Source: Paenibacillus jilunlii (GTDB taxonomy: Bacteria > Bacillota > Bacilli > Paenibacillales > Paenibacillaceae). From it: a DNA stretch of 64,000 nucleotides. The notes under the pieces are model-generated. The model searched no databases. It was not told the DNA's origin and saw only the letters and a program-made list of their open reading frames with translations. Shown here in pieces: positions 1 to 7,912 of the stretch (within the stretch, counting starts at the first letter, position 1; the number at the start of each line of letters is the position of its first letter). A program made the translations under genes and the position numbers. The stretch spans positions 114,559-178,558 of the forward strand of contig NZ_FNGM01000002.1 in the NCBI RefSeq assembly GCF_900102965.1, read 5' to 3'.

Positions 1-360
1 TTGTTTCTCCGTGGCCAAGGGCTGTCCAAACAACTCAATCGGCCAGCCGCCAGTCCGGAAATTAATTTTGGTGCGGACCATATCCCTTACTGTACGGGTT
101 ACCGCATAAAATCCCTCCAGCTGGCCGAAATGATATCGGGCCGCTTCGATAAAACGCTTGGGGTCCTGCACTTCACAAATAATATCCAGGTCGCTGCCTT
201 CCACCTGAATCCCCAAGGGTACTGTTCCTGCAAGCCGCGGATGATATTCTGCCAGCAGCTCCATGATGCGCAGCTCCCGCAATAATTGCCAGACCTCTCT
301 CAACACTGCATTTCCCGTTTCATCCTCATCATGACCCAATCCGCTGTTCATTTCCAGCAC
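1..360 (-). CDS. DUF4269 family protein (partial, 3' end outside window)
   Basis: The left edge of the window cuts this gene. The first 120 codons are present and the frame is open through position 1. The GTG start at 358-360 follows AGGAGGTG by four bases, which decides the start. The product carries GTVPLGI, then GSDLDIICEV at residues 55-64, and later IELFGQP. This is the pattern of the DUF4269 family, a small nucleotidyltransferase-like fold; the G-S-x-D-x-D residues resemble the metal-binding signature of that superfamily. No substrate is known for the family, so the function is open. The gene is divergent from the next one. Confidence 0.8.
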   Translation of the reverse strand, partial: MLEMNSGLGHDEDETGNAVLREVWQLLRELRIMELLAEYHPRLAGTVPLGIQVEGSDLDIICEVQDPKRFIEAARYHFGQLEGFYAVTRTVRDMVRTKINFRTGGWPIELFGQPLATEKQ

Positions 361-406
361 GCTTCACCTCCTGTCTGCTAATTTTATGAACAGAGCTAGT
401 CATCCT

Positions 407-591
407 TAGTGGGAAAAAGGTTCACTAATCGGACTAACTCGGCTTATGGGCCAGCCTATGTTGGAAAAAGTACCACTAATTCGGCTGAAAGTGACCGTAA
501 GGGATGAATATGCACGAATTAGGTGCCCAAAATCCAACTAAAACCTTCTGCAGCCAGGGTTTCAGTGAATTAGTTTTACTTTTTTCACTTA
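407..591. repeat. Intergenic 51-bp-spaced repeat element, copy 1
   Basis: Two direct units begin near 407 and 459 (type TGGAAAAAGNNNCACTAATT) and two inverted units near 517 and 568 (type AATTAGTTTTACTTTTTTCA). Spacing is 52, 58 and 51 bp. Units are about 24 bp and conserved, while the 27-30 bp between them vary. The rest of the 361-804 gap shows no convincing gene. The same architecture occurs six more times in the window. Confidence 0.8.
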
Positions 592-804
592 GCTCTAGCT
601 CCTGTTGAGCCTCCTTGCGCTCCCCAAGTTTCAAGTTCCCCAATTCAACTCATATACATTTAATTTTCTCCATATCCAGCAACTTTAGATATGCATGTCC
701 GGCAGACACAGGCTGTATAGCGGGGATAGGAGGGGGCGCACGCTTTTCTGGGCTCATGCATAAAAATATACAGAATCACAGAATGCACCTGAGGAGTGTC
801 GCTA

Positions 805-1704
805 ATGAATCCTGTATATCCCTATTACGGAGATCGTACGGTCTGCCGCGTGCAGCCTATAGCCTTTCCCCCACAGCATCAGGACCGCCAGCCGGGACTG
901 GAGAGTCTGATGCAGCCCCGGCCAATCAGCGAAAACCCGGACAGCCGCGGCAGCGGAAAGCTGGACGGCAAGGTTGCGCTCATTACCGGCGGAGACAGCG
1001 GGATCGGGAAAGCCGCTGCGATTGCTTTTGCCAAAGAAGGTGCGGATGTCGCCATTGCCTACCTCTACGAGGTGTCCGATGCCGAAGCCACACAGCGGCG
1101 TATTGAAGAGCTGGGACAGCGCTGCCTGCGGATTCAGACCGACTTACGGTATAAAGCGAACTGTTTCCAGGCGGTGGAGCATACCGTACGGACCTTTGGC
1201 AAACTGGATATCCTGGTCAACAATCACGGGGTACAGTATCCGCAGCAGAGCCTTCTGGATATCTCGGAGGAGCAGTTGTACGAGACGTACCGCACGAATA
1301 TTTTTCCGTTCTTTTTCCTGACACAGGCCGCACTCCCGCATTTGTGCGCAGGGGCTTCCATCATTAACACCGCATCCATAACCGCATACCAAGGCCATAA
1401 GGAGCTCATTGATTATTCATCCACCAAAGGCGCTATTGTCACGTTCACCCGCTCCCTCTCCCTGTCGCTTGCCGACAGCGGAATCCGGGTCAACAGCGTG
1501 GCTCCCGGTCCGGTGTGGACCCCGCTGATTCCGTCCAGCTTCTCCGCCGAGGAAGTCAGTGTGTTCGGTACCGATACCCCCTTCAAGCGGGCCGCCCAGC
1601 CCTATGAGCTGGCTGGAGCCTATGTCTATTTGGCCGGACCCGATTCCACCTACGTTACCGGAACCTGCATTCATGTTAACGGAGGGGACATGGTGACCAG
1701 CTGA
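805..1704 (+). CDS. Short-chain dehydrogenase/reductase (YhdF/YhxC-like)
   Basis: NAD(P)-dependent short-chain oxidoreductase of 299 residues. After an N-terminal extension of about 50 residues, as in Bacillus YhdF/YhxC/YdaD, come the nucleotide-binding TGGDSGIG at about 61-68, the NNHG motif at 139-142, a catalytic serine near 191, and Tyr204/Lys208 in YSSTK. It ends with the usual VTG-x-HVNGG signature. The ATG at 805 is preferred over an in-frame GTG at 796, because the ribosome site GAGGAG (791-796) overlaps that GTG and sits eight bases before the ATG. The substrate is not predictable; family members are often general-stress proteins. Confidence 0.9.
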   Translation: MNPVYPYYGDRTVCRVQPIAFPPQHQDRQPGLESLMQPRPISENPDSRGSGKLDGKVALITGGDSGIGKAAAIAFAKEGADVAIAYLYEVSDAEATQRRIEELGQRCLRIQTDLRYKANCFQAVEHTVRTFGKLDILVNNHGVQYPQQSLLDISEEQLYETYRTNIFPFFFLTQAALPHLCAGASIINTASITAYQGHKELIDYSSTKGAIVTFTRSLSLSLADSGIRVNSVAPGPVWTPLIPSSFSAEEVSVFGTDTPFKRAAQPYELAGAYVYLAGPDSTYVTGTCIHVNGGDMVTS

Positions 1705-1742
1705 CCGGCCGCCGTGTTCACTTCCCTGAAAGGATGTTATTC

Positions 1743-2198
1743 ATGAACAAATTGAAGGATTATGATCTTCCATCCGTGAGGCTTAGTGCAGGAATGTATG
1801 CACTGACAAAGCTGTCTGCTGCCGGTCTGACATTTATGCTCGTTTCCCTGGCCATGCTCGCATTCCCGCATACCGATGGTGTACCGGAGGGCTGGCCGGC
1901 CTCGGTGCCTTATGCCATCTATGCCTACGGGCTGCCGGCCGCCCTGGTATCGGATGCCCTGCTGCGCGTGTTCCGCTTCGCTTCGCTCACCCCGGCCCTT
2001 GTGCTGTACGCAGCCTGCGGCTATGGCGCTGGCGTATGGCTGGCCGCGGAGCAGGGCGGGGACGCTGTGACCTGCGGTATCGCCGGGATTTTTGCATTGC
2101 TCCTGTTCCGGCTTGCGCAGCTGGCCGGAGAACGGCAGCCGCTCCTGCTTCCGGTATTCGCCCTGTTTGTCCCGCTGATCTGCCTGGTATTGTTCTGA
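1743..2198 (+). CDS. Small multi-pass membrane protein, unknown function
   Basis: A 151-residue hydrophobic protein with four likely membrane helices (about 21-43, 57-75, 83-101 and 107-150 with a short break). I do not recognise a family. It lies 38 bp downstream of the dehydrogenase on the same strand, so cotranscription is likely. The second ATG is chosen because GAAAGGA at 1728-1733 lies nine bases before it and abuts the earlier ATG at 1734. Nothing in the sequence points to a transported substrate or enzyme activity. Confidence 0.65.
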   Translation: MNKLKDYDLPSVRLSAGMYALTKLSAAGLTFMLVSLAMLAFPHTDGVPEGWPASVPYAIYAYGLPAALVSDALLRVFRFASLTPALVLYAACGYGAGVWLAAEQGGDAVTCGIAGIFALLLFRLAQLAGERQPLLLPVFALFVPLICLVLF

Positions 2199-2315
2199 CC
2201 AGTGCTTATGGTGCAGGAAACTGCCGCTTGGCTGCGTTGTGTGTTACGGACTAAAGGTGAGGTAGGATACAACGTTTGCACTTCATAAGTATAACTGCGC
2301 CCTGCGCCTCCGGAA

Positions 2316-4229
2316 TCACAGCGCCTCGATAATATCCCCGGCGATCAATGCCGACGGATCATGGCGCTGGCGGGCAGCCCGTTCCCCGGCCAGGCCGTGC
2401 AGATAGACGCCAAAGGCCGCTGCCTGTGCGGCATTGAGCCCTTGCGCAAGCAATCCCGCAATGATGCCGGTCAGCACATCGCCCGCACCGCCCGTTCCCA
2501 TGCCCGGATGGCCCGTGATATTCACATAAGCCTCTCCTTCAGGAGTTGCGACCACCGTATGAGCCCCCTTCAGCACAAGGGTTACCCCGTGCTCCCGGGC
2601 ATAAGCCAGCGCCAGACCGATCCGGTCTCTCTGCACCTCAGCCGTAGATATTCCGGCCAGCCGGGCCATTTCCCCCGGATGGGGCGTCAGGATCACCGGA
2701 TGGCGGCGGCTTGTCCAGGAGCTGTAATCACTGTCGGCCAGCATATTCAGCGCATCGGCATCGATAACCATTGGAGCATCGATGCCTTCCCACAGCGCGC
2801 GCAGCCACTCCTGATCGCCCGGAAACCGTCCAAGCCCGGGTCCCACAGCAGTGACATCTCTGCCAGTGCTTAGCCGCAGCACTTCTGCGGCAGTCCCGGC
2901 GCTCCAAGTGCCATTCTCACCACCGGCGGCTGCCAGCATCAGCTCCGGAGCTGCGCCGATGACATAGGGCAGCAGCATCGAAGGCAGCGCCCAGGTCACC
3001 AGGCCGCAGCCTGCGCGGAGGGCGGCGCGGGCTGCGAGCAGGCCCGCCCCGCTCATGCTAAGGCTTCCCGCCGCCAGCAGGACATGCCCGTAGGTGCCCT
3101 TGTGGCCCTCGGGCGAACGGCGGCGCGACACGTCGACCTGCAGACGTGTCCGCAGCACCTCCGGCGTCAGCAGGCTCGCCGGGACGCCGCCCTCCCGGGC
3201 CAAAGCAGCGGGGATGCCGATGGAGCGGACCACCACCTGCCCGGCGTTGCCCGCGCCGGGATATTGCAGCAGCCCGCGTTTGAGGAACGCGAGGCAGACC
3301 GTCACCGCCGCATGAATGCACGGCTTATGCGTCTGGCCCGTGTCCGCATCCAGCCTGCTGGGGATGTCTGCGGACACAACGGGTTTGCCGCTGCCATTCG
3401 CAGCGGCAATCAGCTCCGCATAGGCACCGCGCGGGGCGCCCGCGCTGCCGGTGCCGAGCAGCGCATCCAGGATGCCGCTGCATGCGGCAAAGTCCACCCG
3501 GTCCCGGCCGTAGACTACGGCGGGCAGGCCCATAGCTGCAGCGGCATCGCGCTGCAGGGCGGCTTCGCCGGCCAGCGACTCCGGCGCGGCCGCGTACACC
3601 AGCGTGACGGCGATGCCCGCCTCACGCAGATGCCTGGCGGCGGCGATGCCGTCGCCGCCGTTATTGCCTTTGCCGACGAGGACGAGCCAATGCTCGGCGC
3701 CGGCACGCCCCAAGGTCAGCGCAGCATCGCCGCTGACCGTGAAGCCGGGCGGCTTGATCCCCGGGCCGCCGCCTGTGCCCTGCGTTCCATCTGGTCCGTA
3801 CACCCTGCCGGCCCACGCTCCATCTGGTCCGTACACTCCGTCGCCCCACGCTCCATCTGGTCCGTACACCCTGCCGGCCCACGCTCCATCTGGTCCGTAC
3901 ACCCTGCCGACCCACGTTCCATCTGGTCCGTACACTCCGTCGCCCCGCGTTCCGCCTGGACTGTACGCTCCGCCGTCCGGGCTTCTGTCCAGTGCGCCAG
4001 CCTCAGTGCGCCCCGGCTGACGCGCACCCCCGTCTTGGACTGTTCTGCTTGTTCCAAGTGTCCATGCAGCAGAGGTATCAGCTCCGCCAAATCTGCGGCG
4101 GCACAGCTTAATGATCTCCTCCGCAATGGCCCTGCCTGCATTTTCCATCAGCGCTACCGCCGGGATGCCCAGCCGCTCAATCGTCTGGCGGTCCAGCTCC
4201 CGCATATCCTGCGCAGTCACTATATACAT
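2316..4229 (-). CDS. nnr: Bifunctional NAD(P)HX epimerase / ADP-dependent dehydratase
   Basis: Repairs hydrated NAD(P)H: the N-terminal YjeF-type domain epimerises R- and S-NAD(P)HX and the C-terminal ribokinase-like domain dehydrates S-NAD(P)HX using ADP. Visible features are the N-terminal MYIVTAQDMRELD, the epimerase motif VGKGNNGGDG at about 195-204, and GTGGAGDVLTGIIAGLL near the C terminus. ATG 4229 is chosen because homologues start at this point and AAGGGGG lies upstream; the longer frame to 4334 has no support. The odd part is residues about 47-175. There the usual short link between the first helix and the NNGGDG loop is replaced by a Gly-rich insertion with an 11-residue tandem repeat of type VYGPDGAWAGR. 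Confidence 0.93.
   Translation of the reverse strand: MYIVTAQDMRELDRQTIERLGIPAVALMENAGRAIAEEIIKLCRRRFGGADTSAAWTLGTSRTVQDGGARQPGRTEAGALDRSPDGGAYSPGGTRGDGVYGPDGTWVGRVYGPDGAWAGRVYGPDGAWGDGVYGPDGAWAGRVYGPDGTQGTGGGPGIKPPGFTVSGDAALTLGRAGAEHWLVLVGKGNNGGDGIAAARHLREAGIAVTLVYAAAPESLAGEAALQRDAAAAMGLPAVVYGRDRVDFAACSGILDALLGTGSAGAPRGAYAELIAAANGSGKPVVSADIPSRLDADTGQTHKPCIHAAVTVCLAFLKRGLLQYPGAGNAGQVVVRSIGIPAALAREGGVPASLLTPEVLRTRLQVDVSRRRSPEGHKGTYGHVLLAAGSLSMSGAGLLAARAALRAGCGLVTWALPSMLLPYVIGAAPELMLAAAGGENGTWSAGTAAEVLRLSTGRDVTAVGPGLGRFPGDQEWLRALWEGIDAPMVIDADALNMLADSDYSSWTSRRHPVILTPHPGEMARLAGISTAEVQRDRIGLALAYAREHGVTLVLKGAHTVVATPEGEAYVNITGHPGMGTGGAGDVLTGIIAGLLAQGLNAAQAAAFGVYLHGLAGERAARQRHDPSALIAGDIIEAL
3787..3984. 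repeat. 33-bp in-frame tandem repeat inside nnr
   Basis: Five good copies and one degenerate copy of a 33-bp unit start at 3787, 3820, 3853, 3886, 3919 and about 3952. Read on the minus strand, each encodes an 11-residue unit VYGPDG(A/T)W-x3. The unit length is a multiple of three, so copy-number change keeps nnr in frame. Confidence 0.9.
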
Positions 4230-4507
4230 TAGCCCAGCCCCCTTAGTTGATTCGATTGTACTTGGTACAGGGGGCTCAAGCAAATCCTGTATCCTCCGAA
4301 TCTGCACTATCACAACGGCACCCCTGCCACTCATTTACCCGATTGTCCGAAACTCCTCACACCGAATATAAAACTCCGAATATTCCAAGGGATCTACTGC
4401 CCTATTACCCAGCAGAAGCGGCTTCGCCGTCTTTTACAGGGACGGTATCGTTTCAGCGGGAAATATACGGATGGTTTGTGGTGTGAAACATATAAATCCA
4501 ATATTTC

Positions 4508-4536
4508 AAAAAAGACCTCCCGAAAACGGAAGGCCT
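4508..4536 (-). terminator. Rho-independent terminator after the 4584-5216 gene
   Basis: On the minus strand GGCCTTCCG-TTTT-CGGGAGGTC is followed by a run of T (positions 4513-4508). It lies 50 bp past the stop of the NAD(P)-binding protein gene. The rest of 4230-4583 shows no gene; a short motif at 4444-4465 resembles part of the hairpin at 29110. Confidence 0.75.
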
Positions 4537-4583
4537 TACTTTATCTTTGTTCGGCATACGCTCAGGACAGGTTTGTCCGCCGC

Positions 4584-5216
4584 TCAGTATCCCACCGTAA
4601 ACCGGGTCCGGCTGAAGTTTCCTTCCTCCAGCTCGTCAATGACAGCTACGGCAAAATCCTCCACGCTGATGCTGCTGTCTCCGTTCTCATCCACCACCAG
4701 CCGGTCGAGGCCGATGCGGAACTGCCCGGTCCGGCGGCCGGGGCGGATCACGGCAGGCGGGCTGAGATACGTGTAGTCCAATGAAGAAGCGCTATAGATT
4801 TCATAGGCATGTCCATGCGCCTCCGCCAGCGGCCGGAACTTCTCGGGGAACCCCGGCGTATCCATCAGCCACTCGCCCGACTCCGTCTTCAGGGTGCCTG
4901 CTCCGCCAATGACCAGCAGGCGCTTCAGACCTGCAGCCTGCAGGCCCTCCAGCAGGCTCTCCGCCGCACGCAGCAGGTCGTTCTCCCGCCCGGCTGCGGG
5001 ACCAAATGCACTGATCACTTCGTGATGCCCGCGTACAGCCTCTGCTACCGCCGCCGGGTCCAGAATATCTGCAGTAGTAACCTGCAGACGCTCATCTTCC
5101 AGCTCCAGTGAAGCCGGATTGCGGACCACTGCAGTGACCTCATGTTTTCTTTTTAACGCTTCCTGCACAATGGCTCTGCCAATCGTTCCCGTTGCTCCAA
5201 AAACCACAACATCCAT
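4584..5216 (-). CDS. NAD(P)-binding protein, NmrA/YwnB-like atypical SDR
   Basis: A 210-residue Rossmann-fold protein beginning MDVVVFGATGTIGRA, so the dinucleotide motif GATGTIG lies at residues 7-13. It also has VIGGAGTL in the middle and YTYLSPP near 150. This matches the NAD(P)H-binding atypical SDR group of Bacillus YwnB, proteins of unknown substrate that often act as redox sensors or reductases. An ATG five codons upstream (5231) is possible but has GGAG only three bases away; the start at 5216 has GGGGG eight bases upstream and matches the family N terminus. It is monocistronic with its own terminator. Confidence 0.85.
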   Translation of the reverse strand: MDVVVFGATGTIGRAIVQEALKRKHEVTAVVRNPASLELEDERLQVTTADILDPAAVAEAVRGHHEVISAFGPAAGRENDLLRAAESLLEGLQAAGLKRLLVIGGAGTLKTESGEWLMDTPGFPEKFRPLAEAHGHAYEIYSASSLDYTYLSPPAVIRPGRRTGQFRIGLDRLVVDENGDSSISVEDFAVAVIDELEEGNFSRTRFTVGY

Positions 5217-5286
5217 ACCAGTAACCCCCATCTTCTCCAGTTGTAGTCTACTTTACATTCATTTCAATTTTGCCGTGGTACATTCC

Positions 5287-5697
5287 TCAGCGCCGCAGGA
5301 ACATTCCCTGCGAAGCAGGCATAACCGGCTCAAAGCCATACTGCACATACAGCCTTGCAGCCTCTCCATCGGCAATCAGGCTGATATAGGATCTGTCCGG
5401 CACCGTATCCAAAAAACTGCGGATTTCCCGCATAATGATCTTCCCCAGGCCGCGTCCCTGACAGGATGGCTTCACCGCAATATCGGTCACTTGAAAAAAG
5501 CAGCCTCCGTCCCCGACCACGCGCCCCATCCCGACAAGCGAGCCCTCTTCATACAGAGTCACTGCAAAAATGGACCGGGGCAGCCCGATTTCCGCTCCCT
5601 CGGCACTCATTGCGCTCAATCCTGCTTCCATCCGCAGCGCCAGATATTGTTCTACCGAAGGCCGCTCATGGCGGAGTTCCAGCTTGTCCTCCATCAT
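5287..5697 (-). CDS. GNAT family N-acetyltransferase
   Basis: A 136-residue acetyl-CoA-dependent acetyltransferase. The central beta strand and acetyl-CoA loop are visible as VTDIAVKPSCQGRGLGKIIM (Q/R-x-x-G-x-G/A pattern in QGRGLG). The C-terminal part has AARLYVQYGF, the usual xxLYxxxGF strand of GNAT proteins. The start is chosen at ATG 5697, eight bases after AAAGGAG; a GTG at 5700 and an ATG at 5694 are close alternatives. The acceptor substrate cannot be read from the sequence. Confidence 0.88.
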   Translation of the reverse strand: MMEDKLELRHERPSVEQYLALRMEAGLSAMSAEGAEIGLPRSIFAVTLYEEGSLVGMGRVVGDGGCFFQVTDIAVKPSCQGRGLGKIIMREIRSFLDTVPDRSYISLIADGEAARLYVQYGFEPVMPASQGMFLRR

Positions 5698-5949
5698 CAC
5701 GCCTGCTCCTTTCTCTAACTCCACTGTACTGCTGTGAAACCTGCAGCTGCTACCAATATATATGACCGTACTGCCGGCAAGCAAGAATAGTCCGACAGAT
5801 ACACAGCATCTTGAAACATTATCTACTGTTGAACGTACAATGACTCAAAGCCGCTGTTCTTTTACAGCCGGAATATTCTATGCCCGTATTCTTGGGTAAA
5901 CTGTGGAATAGGATCATAATATTATGCCGAAAGGTTGGGTGAAGTCATC

Positions 5950-6258
5950 ATGACTCCAATAGGAAAGTTGTTCAAATGGGGGACCTTTGCTTATGAGGCT
6001 TTTCTGGCGCTGCCGTTCATCGGGGGAGCTTTTGTTGTTGCGAATGCCTGGGCGCCGCTGGGTGTTGCGTTCCTCCTGCACGCCGTAGCCGTAGTACTGC
6101 TGTTGAGAGAACGTGGACCTATTGTCGGCAACGTGGTGGGGATTGTCACCTCGGTTGTTGCTTTAATTCCTTTTGTCGGTTGGATTATGCACGCTGTGAC
6201 TGCAATCATTCTGCTCATTGAGGGAATATCCGCCTCGCGGCGCACACCACGCTACTAA
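5950..6258 (+). CDS. Small membrane protein, unknown
   Basis: A 102-residue protein that is almost wholly hydrophobic, with three or four membrane helices (about 14-32, 37-52, 58-77, 80-93) and a charged end SRRTPRY. ATG 5950 follows GGTGA by seven bases; a TTG at 5935 is less likely because AAGG abuts it. It resembles small conserved membrane proteins of Bacillales, but I cannot name a family. It stands alone, convergent with yezD. Confidence 0.6.
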   Translation: MTPIGKLFKWGTFAYEAFLALPFIGGAFVVANAWAPLGVAFLLHAVAVVLLLRERGPIVGNVVGIVTSVVALIPFVGWIMHAVTAIILLIEGISASRRTPRY

Positions 6259-6396
6259 CGGGGAAGCTCAAAAATTACAGAAGAAGGAGTACCCTCACCA
6301 GCTAGGATCAAAAGATTGGCATACCTCCTATCAGGCCGCTTATGAGGATCTCTGAGCATTCACTCGTATAGCTGCAATCTATTCTTTCACAACCAA

Positions 6397-6432
6397 ACGG
6401 CTGCGCCGTCCTTCACTGGACAGTGCAGCCGT
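6397..6432 (-). terminator. Terminator-like hairpin after yezD
   Basis: ACGGCTGC (6397-6404) pairs with GCAGCCGT (6425-6432), with an inner GTCC/GGAC pairing. On the minus strand the stem is followed by a weak T-rich tract (TTTGGTT). It sits past the stop of the sulfate locus and would close that operon. Confidence 0.55.
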
Positions 6433-6484
6433 TCGGGATTATGGGTTTGCGGTTACACCCGGACGAAGGTCTATCCTTAAGCAG

Positions 6485-6706
6485 CTACCCCCGTCCCGCA
6501 GAACGGGAATCGGTCCGCCGGCTTCCGGCCTCTCCACTGTAACGTGCATTTGCAGTGCTGTTCTCAAAACGCTTGCGCTCCGTCCGCTCCATCTGCACAA
6601 TTTGTCCTTCATGCACCACGATGTGCAAGGAACCGAATTCCATATTGTCCAAAAGCTCCACAATCCGCGCAAGCCATACCTCATCCACTTTCAGTGGCTT
6701 AGCCAT
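6485..6706 (-). CDS. yezD: YezD family (DUF2292) small protein
   Basis: A 73-residue protein. Its first ~50 residues (LLDNMEFGSLHIVVHEGQIV followed by QMERTERKRF) are the YezD/DUF2292 fold, a small domain repeatedly found beside sulfur-assimilation genes in Firmicutes; its molecular role is not known. The last ~24 residues are polar and look disordered. ATG 6706 has GGGAGG upstream. It lies 100 bp after cysW on the same strand and is probably the last gene of the sulfate operon. The position suggests a role in sulfate uptake or reduction, but this is inference. Confidence 0.8.
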   Translation of the reverse strand: MAKPLKVDEVWLARIVELLDNMEFGSLHIVVHEGQIVQMERTERKRFENSTANARYSGEAGSRRTDSRSAGRG

Positions 6707-6806
6707 TCTCCAGCCTCCCTTTCCCCGGACAGGGGGATTTTCCGCCAATCCCGTAATAACCAACCCGTATACTATGTTTTAACTTAGCATGGAATCAAAA
6801 GGGCTG

Positions 6807-7670
6807 TCAATGCGCATTTTTGCGTGTAAGCCAGCTTTTTACGATCATCGTTACCAAAGCGAGCAGCAATAGCAGGGAAGCAACGGCGAAGGAAGCCGAG
6901 AACTGATATTCGTTATACAAAATTTCAACATGCAGCGGCAGCGTGTTCGTCTCCCCGCGAATATGCCCGGAGACAACAGACACCGCACCGAATTCTCCCA
7001 TCGCCCGCGCATTGCAGAGGATGATTCCGTACAGCAGGCCCCATTTGATATTCGGCAGCGTGACGCGCCAGAATATCTGCCAGCCATGAGCCCCGAGTGT
7101 AATAGCCGCTTCCTCCTCCTGCGTGCCCTGATCTTCCATCAGCGGAATCAGCTCGCGGGCCACAAAGGGAAAAGTCACAAACAGTGTGGCGAGCACGATG
7201 CCTGGAAGGGCAAAGACAATCTTAACATCATGGGCGCTGAGCCAGGAACCGAACCAGCCGTTCGAGCCGAAGACAAGCACAAAGATCAGCCCGCCGATCA
7301 CAGGAGATACGGCAAAAGGCAGGTCAATCAGCGTAATTAGAAACCCTTTACCGCGAAAACGGAACTTGGTCACCGCCCAAGCCGCCATCACCCCGAACAG
7401 GGTATTCAGCGGCACGGTGATTGCAGCAACCAGCAGTGTCAGCCGCAGGGCGGAAGCAGCATCGGGATCGGTCAGCGCCGCCAGAAATACATCCCAGCCC
7501 CGCTTCAGCGCCTCTGTCAGCACCACGATCAGCGGCAGCGCAATCAGCCAGAACAGCACAAGACCAGCCGCTGCGACCAGCACCCACTTCACGGCAGAAG
7601 CTTCCGTAGTTGCAGGGGAAGCTGCACTCCGGTGCGGACGGGGGGCAGCCATAGGGACGGTACCAGCCAT
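6807..7670 (-). CDS. cysW: Sulfate ABC transporter permease CysW
   Basis: Inner-membrane permease of 287 residues with six predicted helices. The conserved ABC-importer EAA loop is visible as EEEAAITLGAHGWQIFWRVT, where the coupling helix docks on the ATPase. Homologues pair with CysT to import sulfate or thiosulfate. The start is ATG 7670 after AGGAGGTAAAATC; the longer frame to 7766 is only leader sequence. The N-terminal 35 residues are Ala/Pro/Ser-rich and cytosolic. The gene follows cysT after an unusually long 242-bp gap, part of which forms a leader element also seen before copZ. No ATPase gene (cysA) follows. Confidence 0.93.
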   Translation of the reverse strand: MAGTVPMAAPRPHRSAASPATTEASAVKWVLVAAAGLVLFWLIALPLIVVLTEALKRGWDVFLAALTDPDAASALRLTLLVAAITVPLNTLFGVMAAWAVTKFRFRGKGFLITLIDLPFAVSPVIGGLIFVLVFGSNGWFGSWLSAHDVKIVFALPGIVLATLFVTFPFVARELIPLMEDQGTQEEEAAITLGAHGWQIFWRVTLPNIKWGLLYGIILCNARAMGEFGAVSVVSGHIRGETNTLPLHVEILYNEYQFSASFAVASLLLLLALVTMIVKSWLTRKNAH

Positions 7671-7745
7671 GATTTTACCTCCTAAAAGTTTTGTTAGCAT
7701 AAGCTTCACAGAGTTACTTCGACAAAACTCGCTTCGAAAGCATAC
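7671..7745 (-). promoter_or_regulatory. Leader element before cysW (shared with copZ)
   Basis: On the minus strand this stretch begins ATGCTTTCGAAGCGAGTTTT, continues with AAGCTTATGCT, and ends with AAAACTTTTAGGAGG, which supplies the cysW ribosome site. The same blocks in the same order occur before copZ (52066-52140). AGTTTTG and AAAACTTT arms could pair and mask the ribosome site. The function is unknown. The rest of the 7746-7912 gap shows nothing I can identify. Confidence 0.55.
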
Positions 7746-7912
7746 GCTGAAAGTCCTATGGAGCATAAACTGCCCAGTTCATAACTGTATTTCATGCAAC
7801 TAAAAGGCTATCAACGGTTTACCGCTCCTTTTTAACTGCGGCAAGTACACTTAGCCGGTCTGTGAAACAATCCTTTTCGAATGCACGTACTAAGCCCACG
7901 GCAGAAACTTGC

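Noticed and set aside
407..591. CRISPR-like array (conserved ~24-bp units, variable ~27-bp gaps)
   Set aside because: The second half is inverted relative to the first, only two units occur per direction, unit sequences drift, and there are no cas genes.
3084..4232. 382-codon plus-strand frame
   Set aside because: It lies fully opposite nnr, has no ribosome site, and its length is explained by codon bias and the 33-bp repeat.
6264..6347. Short frame ending SYQAAYEDL after the small membrane protein gene
   Set aside because: No start codon in frame and too short; it may be a remnant but cannot be supported.
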